This document shows, one piece after another, positions 56,352-64,000 of a stretch of 64,000 nucleotides of DNA. The notes under the pieces are model-generated. The model ran no database searches, had not been told where the DNA came from, and saw nothing but the letters and a program-made list of their open reading frames with translations. A program made the position numbers and the translations under genes. The DNA comes from Planctomycetota bacterium (lineage in GTDB: Bacteria > Planctomycetota > UBA1135 > UBA2386), in the NCBI GenBank assembly GCA_020849665.1, contig JADLFX010000107.1, positions 1 to 64,000 on the forward strand. The letters are read 5' to 3'. Positions within the stretch are counted from its first letter, which is position 1, and each line of letters begins with the position of its first letter.

Positions 56352-58049
56352 ATGATGCACTTCCGCCCGATCTCCTTGTTCCTCCTGGCCACGGCCCTGG
56401 CCGCCCAGGCCCCGACCACCGCGGTCTCCGCCCCGGCCGAACGCCCCATCCCCGCGGGAGCGCCCGCGGCGATGGCCTTGATCCGTGCCCAGCAGCTGCA
56501 GGCGCACGCCGAGTTCCTCGCCTCGGATGCCCTTGGGGGCCGGCTCACGGGATCGCCGGGTCAGCGGAAGGCGGCCGAGTACGTGGCCAGGCACTTCGAG
56601 AGCCTGGGACTCGAGCCGTTCGGCGACGAGGGCAAGGCCGGCGAAGCGCGGAGCTGGTTCCAGAGCTACCCCATCCTCAGGACCCGTCTGGACGCGGAGC
56701 ACACCAGGATCGAAGTGGCTGGCCAGCGGTTCGCGGACGGCTTCTCGGTCCTGCCGGCGCGCAAGCCCGAGGACGTGCAGGTGAAGGGCAAGCTGCGTTT
56801 CCTGGGGGTCAACCGCGTTCCGAGCGACGCCGGCAACGACTCGCTCGCCGGCGCGATCCCGGTCGTCGTCCTGCGCGGCAGCGGACTGCCGAACGCGAGC
56901 GTGGAGCAGGAGTTCGGCGTCGCGTTCTCCCAGCTCACGCGGATCCAGGGCGTGGCCTCACGGCTGGAGAAACGCGGGGCCAGGCTCGTGGTGTTCGCGA
57001 TCCTCGACGACCACGGCGCGATCGCCAACGTCCTCAACTACATGGGCGTGCACCCGGGCAAGGACCTGGTCGCGCCGGGCAAGCCGCTCGCCGAGGTGCT
57101 GGCGATGCCGGACATGGGCGCGATGGCCCAGGCCTACGCCGGCAAGACCCCCAAGGTGTTCACCTCCGCGCGGGTCTCCCGCGCCCTGCTGGAGGCGATG
57201 GGCCTTTCGGAGCAGGGCCTAGCCGCGGCGGGGGATGAACCCGCACAGCCCCCCAAGGCGAAGGACGCCACGGCCAGCGTGGGCGTGGCGGTCCGCAAGG
57301 AGGAGGCCCAGGCGGTGAACGTGGTGGGCGTCCTGCGCGGCGGCGACCCGAAGCTGGCGAAGGAAGCCGTGGTGTATTCCGCGCACATGGACCACGTCGG
57401 CACCCGGATGGACGGCGAGGTGTTCAACGGCGCCGACGACAACGCCTCGGGGACCTCCGGCCTCCTGGAGATCGCCACTGCGTTCGCCAAGGCGGAGGCG
57501 CGGCCGCGCCGCTCGATCGTGTTCCTCTCGGTGTCGGGCGAGGAGCTCGGGCTCTGGGGTTCGGCGTGGTACGCCGAGCACCCGACCTGGGAGGCGAGCG
57601 CCATGATCGCCAACATCAACACCGACATGATCGGGCGCAGCGGACCGGAGTCGGGAGCGGACGAGGTGACGGTCACGCCCAGCTACGCGCACGGTGCGTT
57701 CTCGACCATCGTCCGCGACGCCGCGCGCTTCGCCCGCGAGCTGGGCATGGGGCTGACCAGCGGCGACAAGTACTACACGCGCAGCGACCACTTCAACTTC
57801 GTGCAGAAGGGCATCCCCGCGGTGTTCTTCTGCAACGGCGAGCACGAGGACTACCACAAGGTCAGCGACCACGCCGACAAGCTCGACGCGCAGAAGATGG
57901 AGCGGATCGCCCGGCTGGCGTTCTGGACGGGGTGGGCGGTCGCCGGCGCCGACGCGCGCCCGCAGACCCTGGGCCGGCAGACCGGCTGGGACGGCAACAC
58001 CCCGCGCGCGGGCAAGGGCGAGAAGCCGCGCGGCGGCAAGAAGGAGTGA
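56352..58049 (+). CDS. Secreted M28-family metallopeptidase
   Basis: The 565-residue protein has a signal peptide (ISLFLLATALAAQ), a protease-associated-like insertion and the M28 zinc site: YSAHMDHVG (His, Asp), NGADDNASG (Asp), SGEELGLWG (catalytic and ligand Glu), NTDMIG (Asp) and EDYHKVSD (His). It is an aminopeptidase/carboxypeptidase type enzyme of the cell envelope. The C-terminus is basic (GEKPRGGKKE). Confidence 0.88.
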   Translation: MMHFRPISLFLLATALAAQAPTTAVSAPAERPIPAGAPAAMALIRAQQLQAHAEFLASDALGGRLTGSPGQRKAAEYVARHFESLGLEPFGDEGKAGEARSWFQSYPILRTRLDAEHTRIEVAGQRFADGFSVLPARKPEDVQVKGKLRFLGVNRVPSDAGNDSLAGAIPVVVLRGSGLPNASVEQEFGVAFSQLTRIQGVASRLEKRGARLVVFAILDDHGAIANVLNYMGVHPGKDLVAPGKPLAEVLAMPDMGAMAQAYAGKTPKVFTSARVSRALLEAMGLSEQGLAAAGDEPAQPPKAKDATASVGVAVRKEEAQAVNVVGVLRGGDPKLAKEAVVYSAHMDHVGTRMDGEVFNGADDNASGTSGLLEIATAFAKAEARPRRSIVFLSVSGEELGLWGSAWYAEHPTWEASAMIANINTDMIGRSGPESGADEVTVTPSYAHGAFSTIVRDAARFARELGMGLTSGDKYYTRSDHFNFVQKGIPAVFFCNGEHEDYHKVSDHADKLDAQKMERIARLAFWTGWAVAGADARPQTLGRQTGWDGNTPRAGKGEKPRGGKKE

Positions 58050-58143
58050 TCCCGGCGGCCCCGCGCCCCCTCCCTGGCGGGGCGGTGGGGCCGGGAGCCC
58101 GATGGCAGCGGATCGACCGTGGCTGGGAGTGTTCCACTCCGCG

Positions 58144-58176
58144 CTTGATCTTTATATCAAGATAGGCTGATATATC
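58144..58176 (+). promoter_or_regulatory. Promoter and putative SahR operator of sahR-ahcY
   Basis: This is an AT-rich island in GC-rich DNA. CTTGAT (58144-58149) and ATCAAG (58156-58161) form an inverted repeat; ATATCA (58154-58159) and TGATAT (58168-58173) form a second one. A -35-like TTGATC (58145-58150) and a -10-like TGATAT (58168-58173) are 17 nt apart. The palindromes overlap both elements, as expected for autorepression. The GTG start at 58180 lies only 6 nt after the -10, so the message may be leaderless. Confidence 0.7.
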
Positions 58177-58179
58177 TCC

Positions 58180-59238
58180 GTGCCCACGTTGCTCGCGGCC
58201 CTGCACCAGACCCTGAAGCTCCTCGCGGACCCGACGCGGCTGCGCCTCGCGGCCCTGCTGGCCGAGGAGGAGCTGTCGGTGCAGGAACTCATGAGCGCCA
58301 CCGGCCTGGCGCAGAGCCGGGTCAGCAACCACCTCTCCCTGCTCAAGCGCGCGGGGCTGGTGCGCGACCGGCGCGAGGGCACGTGGAGCTTCCACCGCCT
58401 GGTCGAGCCGGCCCCCGACGGGGCGCTCTCGCCCCAGCTCTACGAGGCCGTGCTCGTGCCCTATCTGGAGAGCCAGTCCGGCAAGTCCGACCGCGCGGCG
58501 CTCGAGATGTTGCGCGAGCGCCGCCGCGAACGCAGCAGGCGCACCCACGACCGGCTCGCACCGGAGTGGGCCGCGCGGGGTCAGGAGTTCCGCAGCGGCG
58601 CGCTGCGCATGCACGCCCTGGCGGCGCTGCTGCCGCGCGGCCTGCGACTGGCCGACCTCGGCTGCGGCGCCGGCTACCTGACCTCGTTCCTGGTCGCCCG
58701 GGGCGCGCGGGTGATCGCCGTGGACCACTCGGCCGCGATGCTGGCGCAGGCGCGCCGCCGCGTGCCGCAGGGCGCCGAGTTCCGCCAGGGCGAGTTCGAC
58801 CAGCTGCCGCTGGCCGACGGCGAGGTGGACGGCGCGTTCGCCAACCTCGTGTGGCATCACCTCGCCGACCAGGACCGCGCGGCGCGCGAACTGCTGCGTG
58901 TGGTGCGACCCGGCGGCAGCGTGGTGATCACCGACCTCCTGCCGCACGGAGAGGAGTGGCTGCGCGAACGCATGGGCGACTTGCGGCTCGGCGTGCGTCC
59001 CCAGATCGTCGTCGGAGCCCTGGCCCGGGCCGGGTTCACCGACCTCGTCACCGAGGACGTGGACGACGCCTACCGCGTCGAGAGCCCGCAGGGACAGCCG
59101 ACCGAACTGGCGATGTTCCTGGCGCGCGGCATGCGTCCCGCGGCCGCCGCTCCAGCGCCTGTGCCGGAGCGCGCCGCGCGCGCCCCCCGGACTTCCAAGA
59201 CCGCTTCCCGTTCCCGTTCCAAGACTCGAGAACCCTGA
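58180..59238 (+). CDS. sahR: ArsR-family regulator fused to methyltransferase-like domain (SahR type)
   Basis: The 352-residue protein has an ArsR winged helix (residues 1-~90; [40 protein letters not shown]) followed by a Rossmann SAM/SAH-binding domain ([44 protein letters not shown]). This architecture and the adjacent ahcY match SahR, known in Proteobacteria as an SAH-responsive repressor of SAM-cycle genes. The C-terminus is Ser/Arg/Lys-rich. The gene ends 2 nt before ahcY. Confidence 0.85.
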   Translation: MPTLLAALHQTLKLLADPTRLRLAALLAEEELSVQELMSATGLAQSRVSNHLSLLKRAGLVRDRREGTWSFHRLVEPAPDGALSPQLYEAVLVPYLESQSGKSDRAALEMLRERRRERSRRTHDRLAPEWAARGQEFRSGALRMHALAALLPRGLRLADLGCGAGYLTSFLVARGARVIAVDHSAAMLAQARRRVPQGAEFRQGEFDQLPLADGEVDGAFANLVWHHLADQDRAARELLRVVRPGGSVVITDLLPHGEEWLRERMGDLRLGVRPQIVVGALARAGFTDLVTEDVDDAYRVESPQGQPTELAMFLARGMRPAAAAPAPVPERAARAPRTSKTASRSRSKTREP

Positions 59239-59240
59239 CC

Positions 59241-60620
59241 ATGACCCCAGCCAAGACCGCGAGCGCCAAGACGGCGCCGAACAAGAAGCACGCCTCCAAG
59301 CCCGCCGACAAGCCGGCTCCGACCGCCAAGCCGCCGTACAAGGTGAAGGACATCGGCCTCGCCGAGCGCGGCCGCAAGGAGATCCAGATCGCCGAGAACG
59401 AGATGCCCGGCCTGATGGCGATCCGCCGCAAGCACCGCGAGAAGAAGCCGTTGAAGGGCGCGCGCATCGCCGGGTGCCTGCACATGACCACCGAGACCGC
59501 GGTGTTGATCGAGACCCTGCGCGACCTGGGCGCCCAGGTGCAGTGGAGCTCGTGCAACATCTTCTCCACCGAGGACCAGGCGGCCGCGGCGATCGCCGCC
59601 AGCGGCGTGCCGGTCTACGCGTGGAAGGGCGAGACCGAGGCGGAGTACTGGTGGTGCATCGAGCAGACCCTGGTGTTCCCCGACGGCCAGCCGCTCAACA
59701 TGATCCTGGATGACGGTGGCGACCTCACCGCCGTGGTGCACGACAAGCACCCCGAGCTGCTCGCCGGCATCCGCGGCATCTCGGAGGAGACCACGACCGG
59801 CGTGCATCACCTCTACAAGATGCTCAAGGATGGCTCGCTGAAGGTCCCGGCGATCAACGTCAACGACTCGGTGACCAAGAGCAAGTTCGACAACCTCTAC
59901 GGCTGCCGGGAGTCGCTGGCCGACGGCATCAAGCGCGCCACCGGCGTGATGATCGCCGGCAAGACTGCGGTCGTGGCCGGCTATGGCGACGTGGGCAAGG
60001 GCTCGGCGCACGCGCTCAAGGCGTTCGGCGCGCGCGTGCTGGTGACCGAGATCGACCCCATCAACGCCCTCCAGGCGGCGATGGAGGGCTTCCAGGTGGT
60101 GACCATGGAGGAGGCCGCCCCGCTGGCGCAGATCTTCGTGACCGCCACGGGCTGCAAGGACGTGATCCGCCCCGAGCACCTGCAGGTGATGCCCAACGAC
60201 GCGATCGTCTGCAACATCGGCCACTTCGACATCGAGATCGACGTCGCGTGGCTGAAGAAGAACGCCGTGGAGCAGGTGAACATCCAGCCCCAGGTGGACC
60301 GCTTCCGCCTGAAGAACGGGCGCCACATCATCCTGCTGGCCGAAGGCCGCCTCGTGAACCTGGGCTGCGCCACCGGCCACCCCAGCTTCGTCATGAGCAA
60401 CTCGTTCTCGAACCAGGTGCTGGCGCAGATCGAGCTGTGGACCAACGGCAGCAAGTACAAGGTCGGCGTCTACACGCTGCCCAAGAAGCTCGACGAGGAG
60501 GTGGCCCGCCTGCACCTCGAACAGCTCGGCGCGCGGCTCACGAGGCTGAGCAAGGCCCAGGCCGAGTACCTGAGCGTGCCGGTCGAGGGGCCGTACAAGC
60601 CCGAGCACTACCGGTACTGA
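59241..60620 (+). CDS. ahcY: Adenosylhomocysteinase (SAH hydrolase)
   Basis: The 459-residue protein has a Lys/Ala/Pro-rich N-terminal extension of ~35 residues and then the full SahH fold: [44 protein letters not shown], the NAD loop [16 protein letters not shown] and the C-terminal KPEHYRY. It splits S-adenosylhomocysteine to homocysteine and adenosine using bound NAD+. It is in one operon with its likely regulator; homocysteine can feed the cystathionine beta-synthase at 33873. Confidence 0.95.
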   Translation: MTPAKTASAKTAPNKKHASKPADKPAPTAKPPYKVKDIGLAERGRKEIQIAENEMPGLMAIRRKHREKKPLKGARIAGCLHMTTETAVLIETLRDLGAQVQWSSCNIFSTEDQAAAAIAASGVPVYAWKGETEAEYWWCIEQTLVFPDGQPLNMILDDGGDLTAVVHDKHPELLAGIRGISEETTTGVHHLYKMLKDGSLKVPAINVNDSVTKSKFDNLYGCRESLADGIKRATGVMIAGKTAVVAGYGDVGKGSAHALKAFGARVLVTEIDPINALQAAMEGFQVVTMEEAAPLAQIFVTATGCKDVIRPEHLQVMPNDAIVCNIGHFDIEIDVAWLKKNAVEQVNIQPQVDRFRLKNGRHIILLAEGRLVNLGCATGHPSFVMSNSFSNQVLAQIELWTNGSKYKVGVYTLPKKLDEEVARLHLEQLGARLTRLSKAQAEYLSVPVEGPYKPEHYRY

Positions 60621-60703
60621 GCGCCCCCTGCACCGCCGCCCCGCGGCGGGTACCGGCGGACGGGCGTGCGGCCCCGACCGCTGCGGCGCTGCGGCCGTCC
60701 GGT

Positions 60704-60720
60704 CTGCCCCGTCAGGGCAG
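60704..60720. terminator. Small hairpin between convergent genes
   Basis: Arms CTGCCC and GGGCAG with loop CGTCA lie in the 114-nt gap between ahcY and the convergent thioredoxin-like gene. It is a weak candidate without a T-tract. Confidence 0.3.
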
Positions 60721-60734
60721 CCGCGGCGCGCGGC

Positions 60735-61298
60735 TCACCGCGCGGGCTGCCACTTGATGTTGCAGCCCGCGCTCGGCCGTTGGTCCTGGTTCACGGGCTG
60801 GCCCGCGAGGACCGCGTCGAGCGCGGTGCGCAGGTCCTGGCCCGTGACCGGGATCCCGTTCCCCGGGCGGCTGCCGTCCATCTGACCGCGATAGACCAGG
60901 CGCAGGCCGGCATCGAACACGTAGAAGTCCGGGGTGCACGCGGCCTGGTAGGCCTTCGCCACCTCCTGCGTCTCGTCGTAGAGGTAGGGAAAGCGATAGC
61001 CGTGGACCCGCGCCTCCTCGGCCATCCTGGCGGGGGCATCGTCGGGGTAGGCCTTGGCATCGTTGGCGCTGATGGCGACGAAGGCCACGCCCTTGGCGAG
61101 GTACTCGCTGGCCAGCTTGACCAGTCCCTTCTGCACGTGCTTCACGTACGGGCAGTGGTTGCACAGGAACATCACCACCGTCGCCTTGCCCTTGGCGACG
61201 TCCTGCAGACGCACGGTCTTGCCGGTCAGCGGCTCCGGCAGCGCGAACGGCGGGGCCTTCGTGCCCAGGGGGAGCATGCGGGATTCGGTGAGGGCCAT
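60735..61298 (-). CDS. Thioredoxin-like/peroxiredoxin-family protein
   Basis: The 187-residue protein has a thioredoxin fold with active-site CNHCPYVKHV (CxxC), GTKAPPFALPEPLTGKTV at the start and CTPDFYVFD with the cis-Pro region. This subgroup is annotated as thioredoxin-family or redoxin proteins of unknown partner. GAGGAGAA lies about 8 nt before ATG 61298. No signal peptide is present, so it is cytoplasmic. Confidence 0.87.
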   Translation of the reverse strand: MALTESRMLPLGTKAPPFALPEPLTGKTVRLQDVAKGKATVVMFLCNHCPYVKHVQKGLVKLASEYLAKGVAFVAISANDAKAYPDDAPARMAEEARVHGYRFPYLYDETQEVAKAYQAACTPDFYVFDAGLRLVYRGQMDGSRPGNGIPVTGQDLRTALDAVLAGQPVNQDQRPSAGCNIKWQPAR

Positions 61299-61315
61299 GC
61301 GCGCGTTCTCCTCGC

Positions 61316-61792
61316 TCAGCGGAAGGTCACGGCCACGCCCTGGCTCAGGTCCGGGCCGAAGTAGAACCCGAAGTAGCGGGCGGCGCCCTGGAGGTACAGG
61401 GTCGTGCCGGCGAGCGCGGGGTCCTGCGGGATCGGTGCCGCTACCTTCGTCACGGTGCTCGGCAGCCAGACGTCGACGAGCGGTTGGACGTAGAGCGTGC
61501 AGCCGGTGCGCAGCACCGGCACTTCCAGCTTCTGCGCGCCGAGCAGGAGCACCCAGCCGCCGAAGTAGACGTTGCAGCAGCCGGTGGGGGCCTTCATCTC
61601 GATGGCCAGGGCGCAGGGTCCCGGATCGAGCGTCGCCACCAGCTCCGGTGCGTTCAGGAACGCCCCGGGACACCCGGTGCCGTACTTCTGGATCGTGATG
61701 TCGCGGAAGATCCCGCAGCCCGTCTGGGCCGGGGCGCGGTTCGCGGCGACGAGGATCGAGCAGAGGATCAACCAGGGAAGGAACCGGCGCAT
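61316..61792 (-). CDS. Small secreted Cys-rich protein
   Basis: The 158-residue protein has a signal peptide (FLPWLILCSILVAANRAPAQ). The mature part has eight cysteines (TGCGIFRD, TGCPGAF, GPCAL, GCCNVYF, TGCTLYV) and ends with IPQDPALAGTTLYLQG. The IP-x-DP-x-LAG motif recurs, by my memory, in secreted proteins of some planctomycetes; no function is known. It shares strand and short spacing (17 nt) with the thioredoxin-like gene downstream. Confidence 0.7.
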   Translation of the reverse strand: MRRFLPWLILCSILVAANRAPAQTGCGIFRDITIQKYGTGCPGAFLNAPELVATLDPGPCALAIEMKAPTGCCNVYFGGWVLLLGAQKLEVPVLRTGCTLYVQPLVDVWLPSTVTKVAAPIPQDPALAGTTLYLQGAARYFGFYFGPDLSQGVAVTFR

Positions 61793-61833
61793 CGCAGCCT
61801 CCTCGTTCGGATCGACGGCGCATGCTACCGCCC

Positions 61834-61849
61834 CGCCGGGTTCCCGGCG
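61834..61849 (-). terminator. Hairpin downstream of tRNA-Leu
   Basis: Arms CGCCGGG and CCCGGCG with a TT centre lie 16 nt beyond the tRNA 3' end on its strand. It is a likely tRNA terminator. Confidence 0.4.
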
Positions 61850-61865
61850 CCCGCCGGCGGCGCGC

Positions 61866-61954
61866 TGGTGCGGGGAGAGGGATTCGAACCCTCACGGGCG
61901 CTACCGCCCCGCGGCTTTTAAGGCCGCTGCGTCTGCCGGTTCCGCCATCCCCGC
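61866..61954 (-). tRNA. tRNA-Leu (anticodon TAA)
   Basis: On the minus strand the acceptor arms GCGGGGA and TCCCCGC pair, stem GCGGC/GCCGC encloses loop CTTAAAA (anticodon TAA). A long variable arm typical of tRNA-Leu follows, then GGTTCGAATCC and encoded CCA (61866-61868). Confidence 0.95.
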
Positions 61955-62068
61955 GGGATGCGAGGCAGGGTAGGGGCGGGACGGGTGCCCGCCAAAGCCA
62001 AAGCCTTGAGGCTGCCGCCCGTCCCGCGACAATCCGCCCTTTCTCCTCCGCCGACCCCCGAGATCACC

Positions 62069-63460
62069 ATGAGCCAGGCATTCCGGATCGAGAAGGACAC
62101 GATGGGCGAGATGCGCGTGCCGGCCGACGCGTACTACGGCGCCCAGACCGCGCGCGCGCTCGAGAACTTCCCGGTCAGCGGGCAGGCGATCCCGCGTCCG
62201 GTGATCCGCGCGCTGGGCATCCTCAAGGGTGCCGCCGCGACCGTGAACATGGAGCTGGGCGGACTCGCCAAGGACCTCGGCGCCGCCATCGAACGGGCCG
62301 CGGCGGAGGTGGCAGAGGGCAAGCTGGACCGGCACTTCGTCGTGGACGTGTTCCAGACCGGCAGCGGGACCTCGTCCAACATGAATGCCAACGAGGTGAT
62401 CGCCAACCGCGCCGGGGAGCTGCTGGGCAAGGCGCTGGGGTCCAAGGCCGTGCACCCCAACGACCACGTGAACATGGGACAGTCCAGCAACGACGTGTTC
62501 CCGACCGCCGTGCAGCTCGGGCTGGCCCTGACCATCCAGGAGCAGCTCCTGCCGGAGCTGGGCAGGCTGGCCGAGGCGCTGCACGGGCTCGCGGACCGCA
62601 CCTTCGCCCAGGTGAAGACCGGGCGCACGCATCTGATGGACGCGATGCCGATCCGCTACGGCCAGGAGTTCCGGGGCTACGCAGGGCAGGTGGAACGCGG
62701 CGCGGCGCGGATCGGACAGGCGCTGGAGGACCTCTGCGAGGTGCCGCTGGGCGGCACCGCCGTGGGTACGGGAGTGAACGCGGACCCGCGCCTGGCCCAG
62801 GGCATCTGCAAGCTGGTGGCCCGAGACCACGGCGTGCGCCTGCGCGAGACCACGAACCACTTCCAGGCCCAGGCCTGCCTCGACGCCGTGGTGCACGCGA
62901 GCGGCGCGCTGCGCGCGTTCGCCACCGGCTTCTACAAGTTCGCCAACGACATCCGCTGGATGAGCTCGAGCATCATGGGCGAGCTGAAGATCCCCGAGGT
63001 CCAGCCGGGCTCGTCGATCATGCCGGCCAAGGTCAACCCGGTGATCTGCGAGTCGGTCCTGATGCTCTGCGGCCAGGTGTTCGCCAACGACGGCGCGGTG
63101 GCATTCGGCAACAGCCAGGGGCAGTTCGAGCTCAACACGATGATGCCGTTCGTCGCCCGCAACGCGATCGAGTCGGCCACGCTCCTGGCGCATGGTGCGC
63201 GCATGTTCCGCGAGAAGTGCCTGGCGGGCGTCGAGGTGACCGCGGAGGCGGCCAGGCGCGTGCACCGCAACCCGATCCTCGCCACGGCCCTCAACAAGGC
63301 GATCGGCTACGAGCACGCGGCCAAGATCGCCAAGGAGGCCGCGGCCAAGGGCCTCACCGTGCGCGAGATCGCGGCGCAGCAGACCCAGGTGCCCCCAGCC
63401 GAGCTGGACCGCCTGCTCGATCCCGCGCGCCTCTGCGGGGAGTGGGGCAAGAGCCGCTGA
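62069..63460 (+). CDS. fumC: Class II fumarate hydratase
   Basis: The 463-residue protein is the usual length of FumC. It has [14 protein letters not shown], the [19 protein letters not shown] segment, [11 protein letters not shown] and the superfamily signature [12 protein letters not shown] with the catalytic flexible loop. It hydrates fumarate to malate in the TCA cycle. ATG 62069 is chosen because earlier in-frame codons overlap the tRNA-Leu region and do not match the family. Confidence 0.95.
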   Translation: MSQAFRIEKDTMGEMRVPADAYYGAQTARALENFPVSGQAIPRPVIRALGILKGAAATVNMELGGLAKDLGAAIERAAAEVAEGKLDRHFVVDVFQTGSGTSSNMNANEVIANRAGELLGKALGSKAVHPNDHVNMGQSSNDVFPTAVQLGLALTIQEQLLPELGRLAEALHGLADRTFAQVKTGRTHLMDAMPIRYGQEFRGYAGQVERGAARIGQALEDLCEVPLGGTAVGTGVNADPRLAQGICKLVARDHGVRLRETTNHFQAQACLDAVVHASGALRAFATGFYKFANDIRWMSSSIMGELKIPEVQPGSSIMPAKVNPVICESVLMLCGQVFANDGAVAFGNSQGQFELNTMMPFVARNAIESATLLAHGARMFREKCLAGVEVTAEAARRVHRNPILATALNKAIGYEHAAKIAKEAAAKGLTVREIAAQQTQVPPAELDRLLDPARLCGEWGKSR

Positions 63461-63488
63461 GTGCGGCGCGGGCCGCGGGCGCGCGGGC

Positions 63489-63680
63489 TCAGATCGCCGC
63501 GCCGTGCGGGTCGCGCGTGCCGGTGCCGGCCTTCAGCGACACCTTGCCGCGGATGCCCATGTACACGGCCTTGAGGGCCACGTACGGCAGGTAGAGGCAG
63601 ACCACGACCACGAGCGAGCCGGCGATGACGAAGGTCATCAGCACGACGAAGACGATCCAGCTCGCGATGCGTGCGGCCAT
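63489..63680 (-). CDS. Small single-pass membrane protein
   Basis: The 63-residue protein has one long hydrophobic segment ([20 protein letters not shown]) and a basic tail ([18 protein letters not shown]). ATG 63680 is chosen; GTG 63710 would add ten residues. It converges on fumC and is divergent from the DJ-1-like gene. The function is unknown. Confidence 0.55.
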   Translation of the reverse strand: MAARIASWIVFVVLMTFVIAGSLVVVVCLYLPYVALKAVYMGIRGKVSLKAGTGTRDPHGAAI

Positions 63681-63743
63681 GGTGCGGGGCGCGGAAGTAT
63701 AGTCCGCCACCCGAGCCGCCGGAGCACGGCGGTCCAGCCAAGC

Positions 63744-64000
63744 ATGAAGACTCCGCGTGTGCTCGTGATCCTCGCCGATGGCGCCGAGGAGATGGAGGTG
63801 GTGATCACGGTCGACGTCCTGCGCCGGGCCGGGATCGAGGTGGTGAGCGCCGGCCTGGCGGGATCCGGGCCGGTGACGTGCAGCCGGGGCGTCCGCCTGG
63901 TTCCCGATCTGGGACTCGCCGAGGCGCGCGGCCCCTTCGACCTGGTGGTCCTGCCGGGAGGCGCGAAGGGCAGCGATGCGCTGGCGGCCTCCGCGGAGGT
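63744..64000 (+). CDS. DJ-1/PfpI-family protein (3' partial)
   Basis: The first 85 codons are visible before the window ends. They read [20 protein letters not shown], then [18 protein letters not shown] and [17 protein letters not shown]. The Glu in DGAEEME and the VLPGG strand-turn are typical of DJ-1-type deglycase/glyoxalase III or chaperone proteins; the catalytic Cys would lie beyond the end. Confidence 0.85.
   Translation, partial: MKTPRVLVILADGAEEMEVVITVDVLRRAGIEVVSAGLAGSGPVTCSRGVRLVPDLGLAEARGPFDLVVLPGGAKGSDALAASAE

Noticed and set aside
58050-58143. SAH riboswitch upstream of sahR-ahcY
   Set aside because: No SAH-riboswitch-like structure is seen; the only notable element is the AT-rich operator, and a protein regulator is present.

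Overview
The window is very GC-rich (about 70% by eye), densely coded DNA with short gaps and many ATGA/GTGA-type stop-start overlaps. The gene content suggests a member of the Planctomycetota: a DUF1580-like protein and planctomycete-style integrase, large secreted HEAT, toroid and glycoside-hydrolase proteins, a GH2 enzyme with an appended C-terminal domain, and pseudopilin clusters. This assignment is an inference; no rRNA is present.

Layout. 1-7167: end of a pseudopilin operon (a giant LamG-containing protein, GspJ-like and GspI-like pseudopilins, a secreted protein with a CxxCxG zinc knuckle), followed by a parvulin-type lipoprotein (7164) and scpB. 9298-9375: tRNA-Glu. 9454-23073: UMF1-type transporter, rsmB, glycogen debranching enzyme, a secreted toroid protein, a GH2 hydrolase, an AMP-dependent acyl ligase with a Nudix hydrolase, and a secreted HEAT protein. 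23140-26485 (minus): Acg-like nitroreductase and a C45-type secreted hydrolase. 26654-32923: pckA, a TPR protein, a pseudopilin with a 66-bp tandem Gly-rich repeat, a HAMP-like membrane protein and an orphan histidine kinase. 32920-38408: isoprenylcysteine methyltransferase-like protein, cystathionine beta-synthase, an Arg-rich unknown protein and mgtE.

38561-48192 is the most interesting part. An intact tRNA-Pro(CGG) is followed by a tyrosine integrase, and a 45-bp exact copy of the tRNA 3' end lies at 48148-48192. The enclosed 9.6-kb element carries integrase, a DUF1580/excisionase-like protein, a phage-type primase-helicase ATPase, a Nu1/TerS-like terminase small subunit, a coiled-coil protein, a gene with a suspected frameshift, and a tail-fibre-like protein. 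It ends with a divergent two-gene lower-GC module. No large terminase, portal or recognisable major capsid gene is visible. Tandem CGTCCAGAA repeats lie just inside both ends and look like integrase arm sites. The best reading is a phage-satellite (PICI-like) element in a planctomycete.

48200-64000: housekeeping and accessory genes: apaG, an msrB lipoprotein, a B12-binding radical SAM protein, a GNAT acetyltransferase, a GH113-like lipoprotein, a peptidoglycan amidase, an amidase-signature enzyme, an aldo/keto reductase and an M28 peptidase. Then come the sahR-ahcY pair with a visible operator/promoter, a thioredoxin-like protein, tRNA-Leu, fumC and the start of a DJ-1/PfpI gene cut by the window end.
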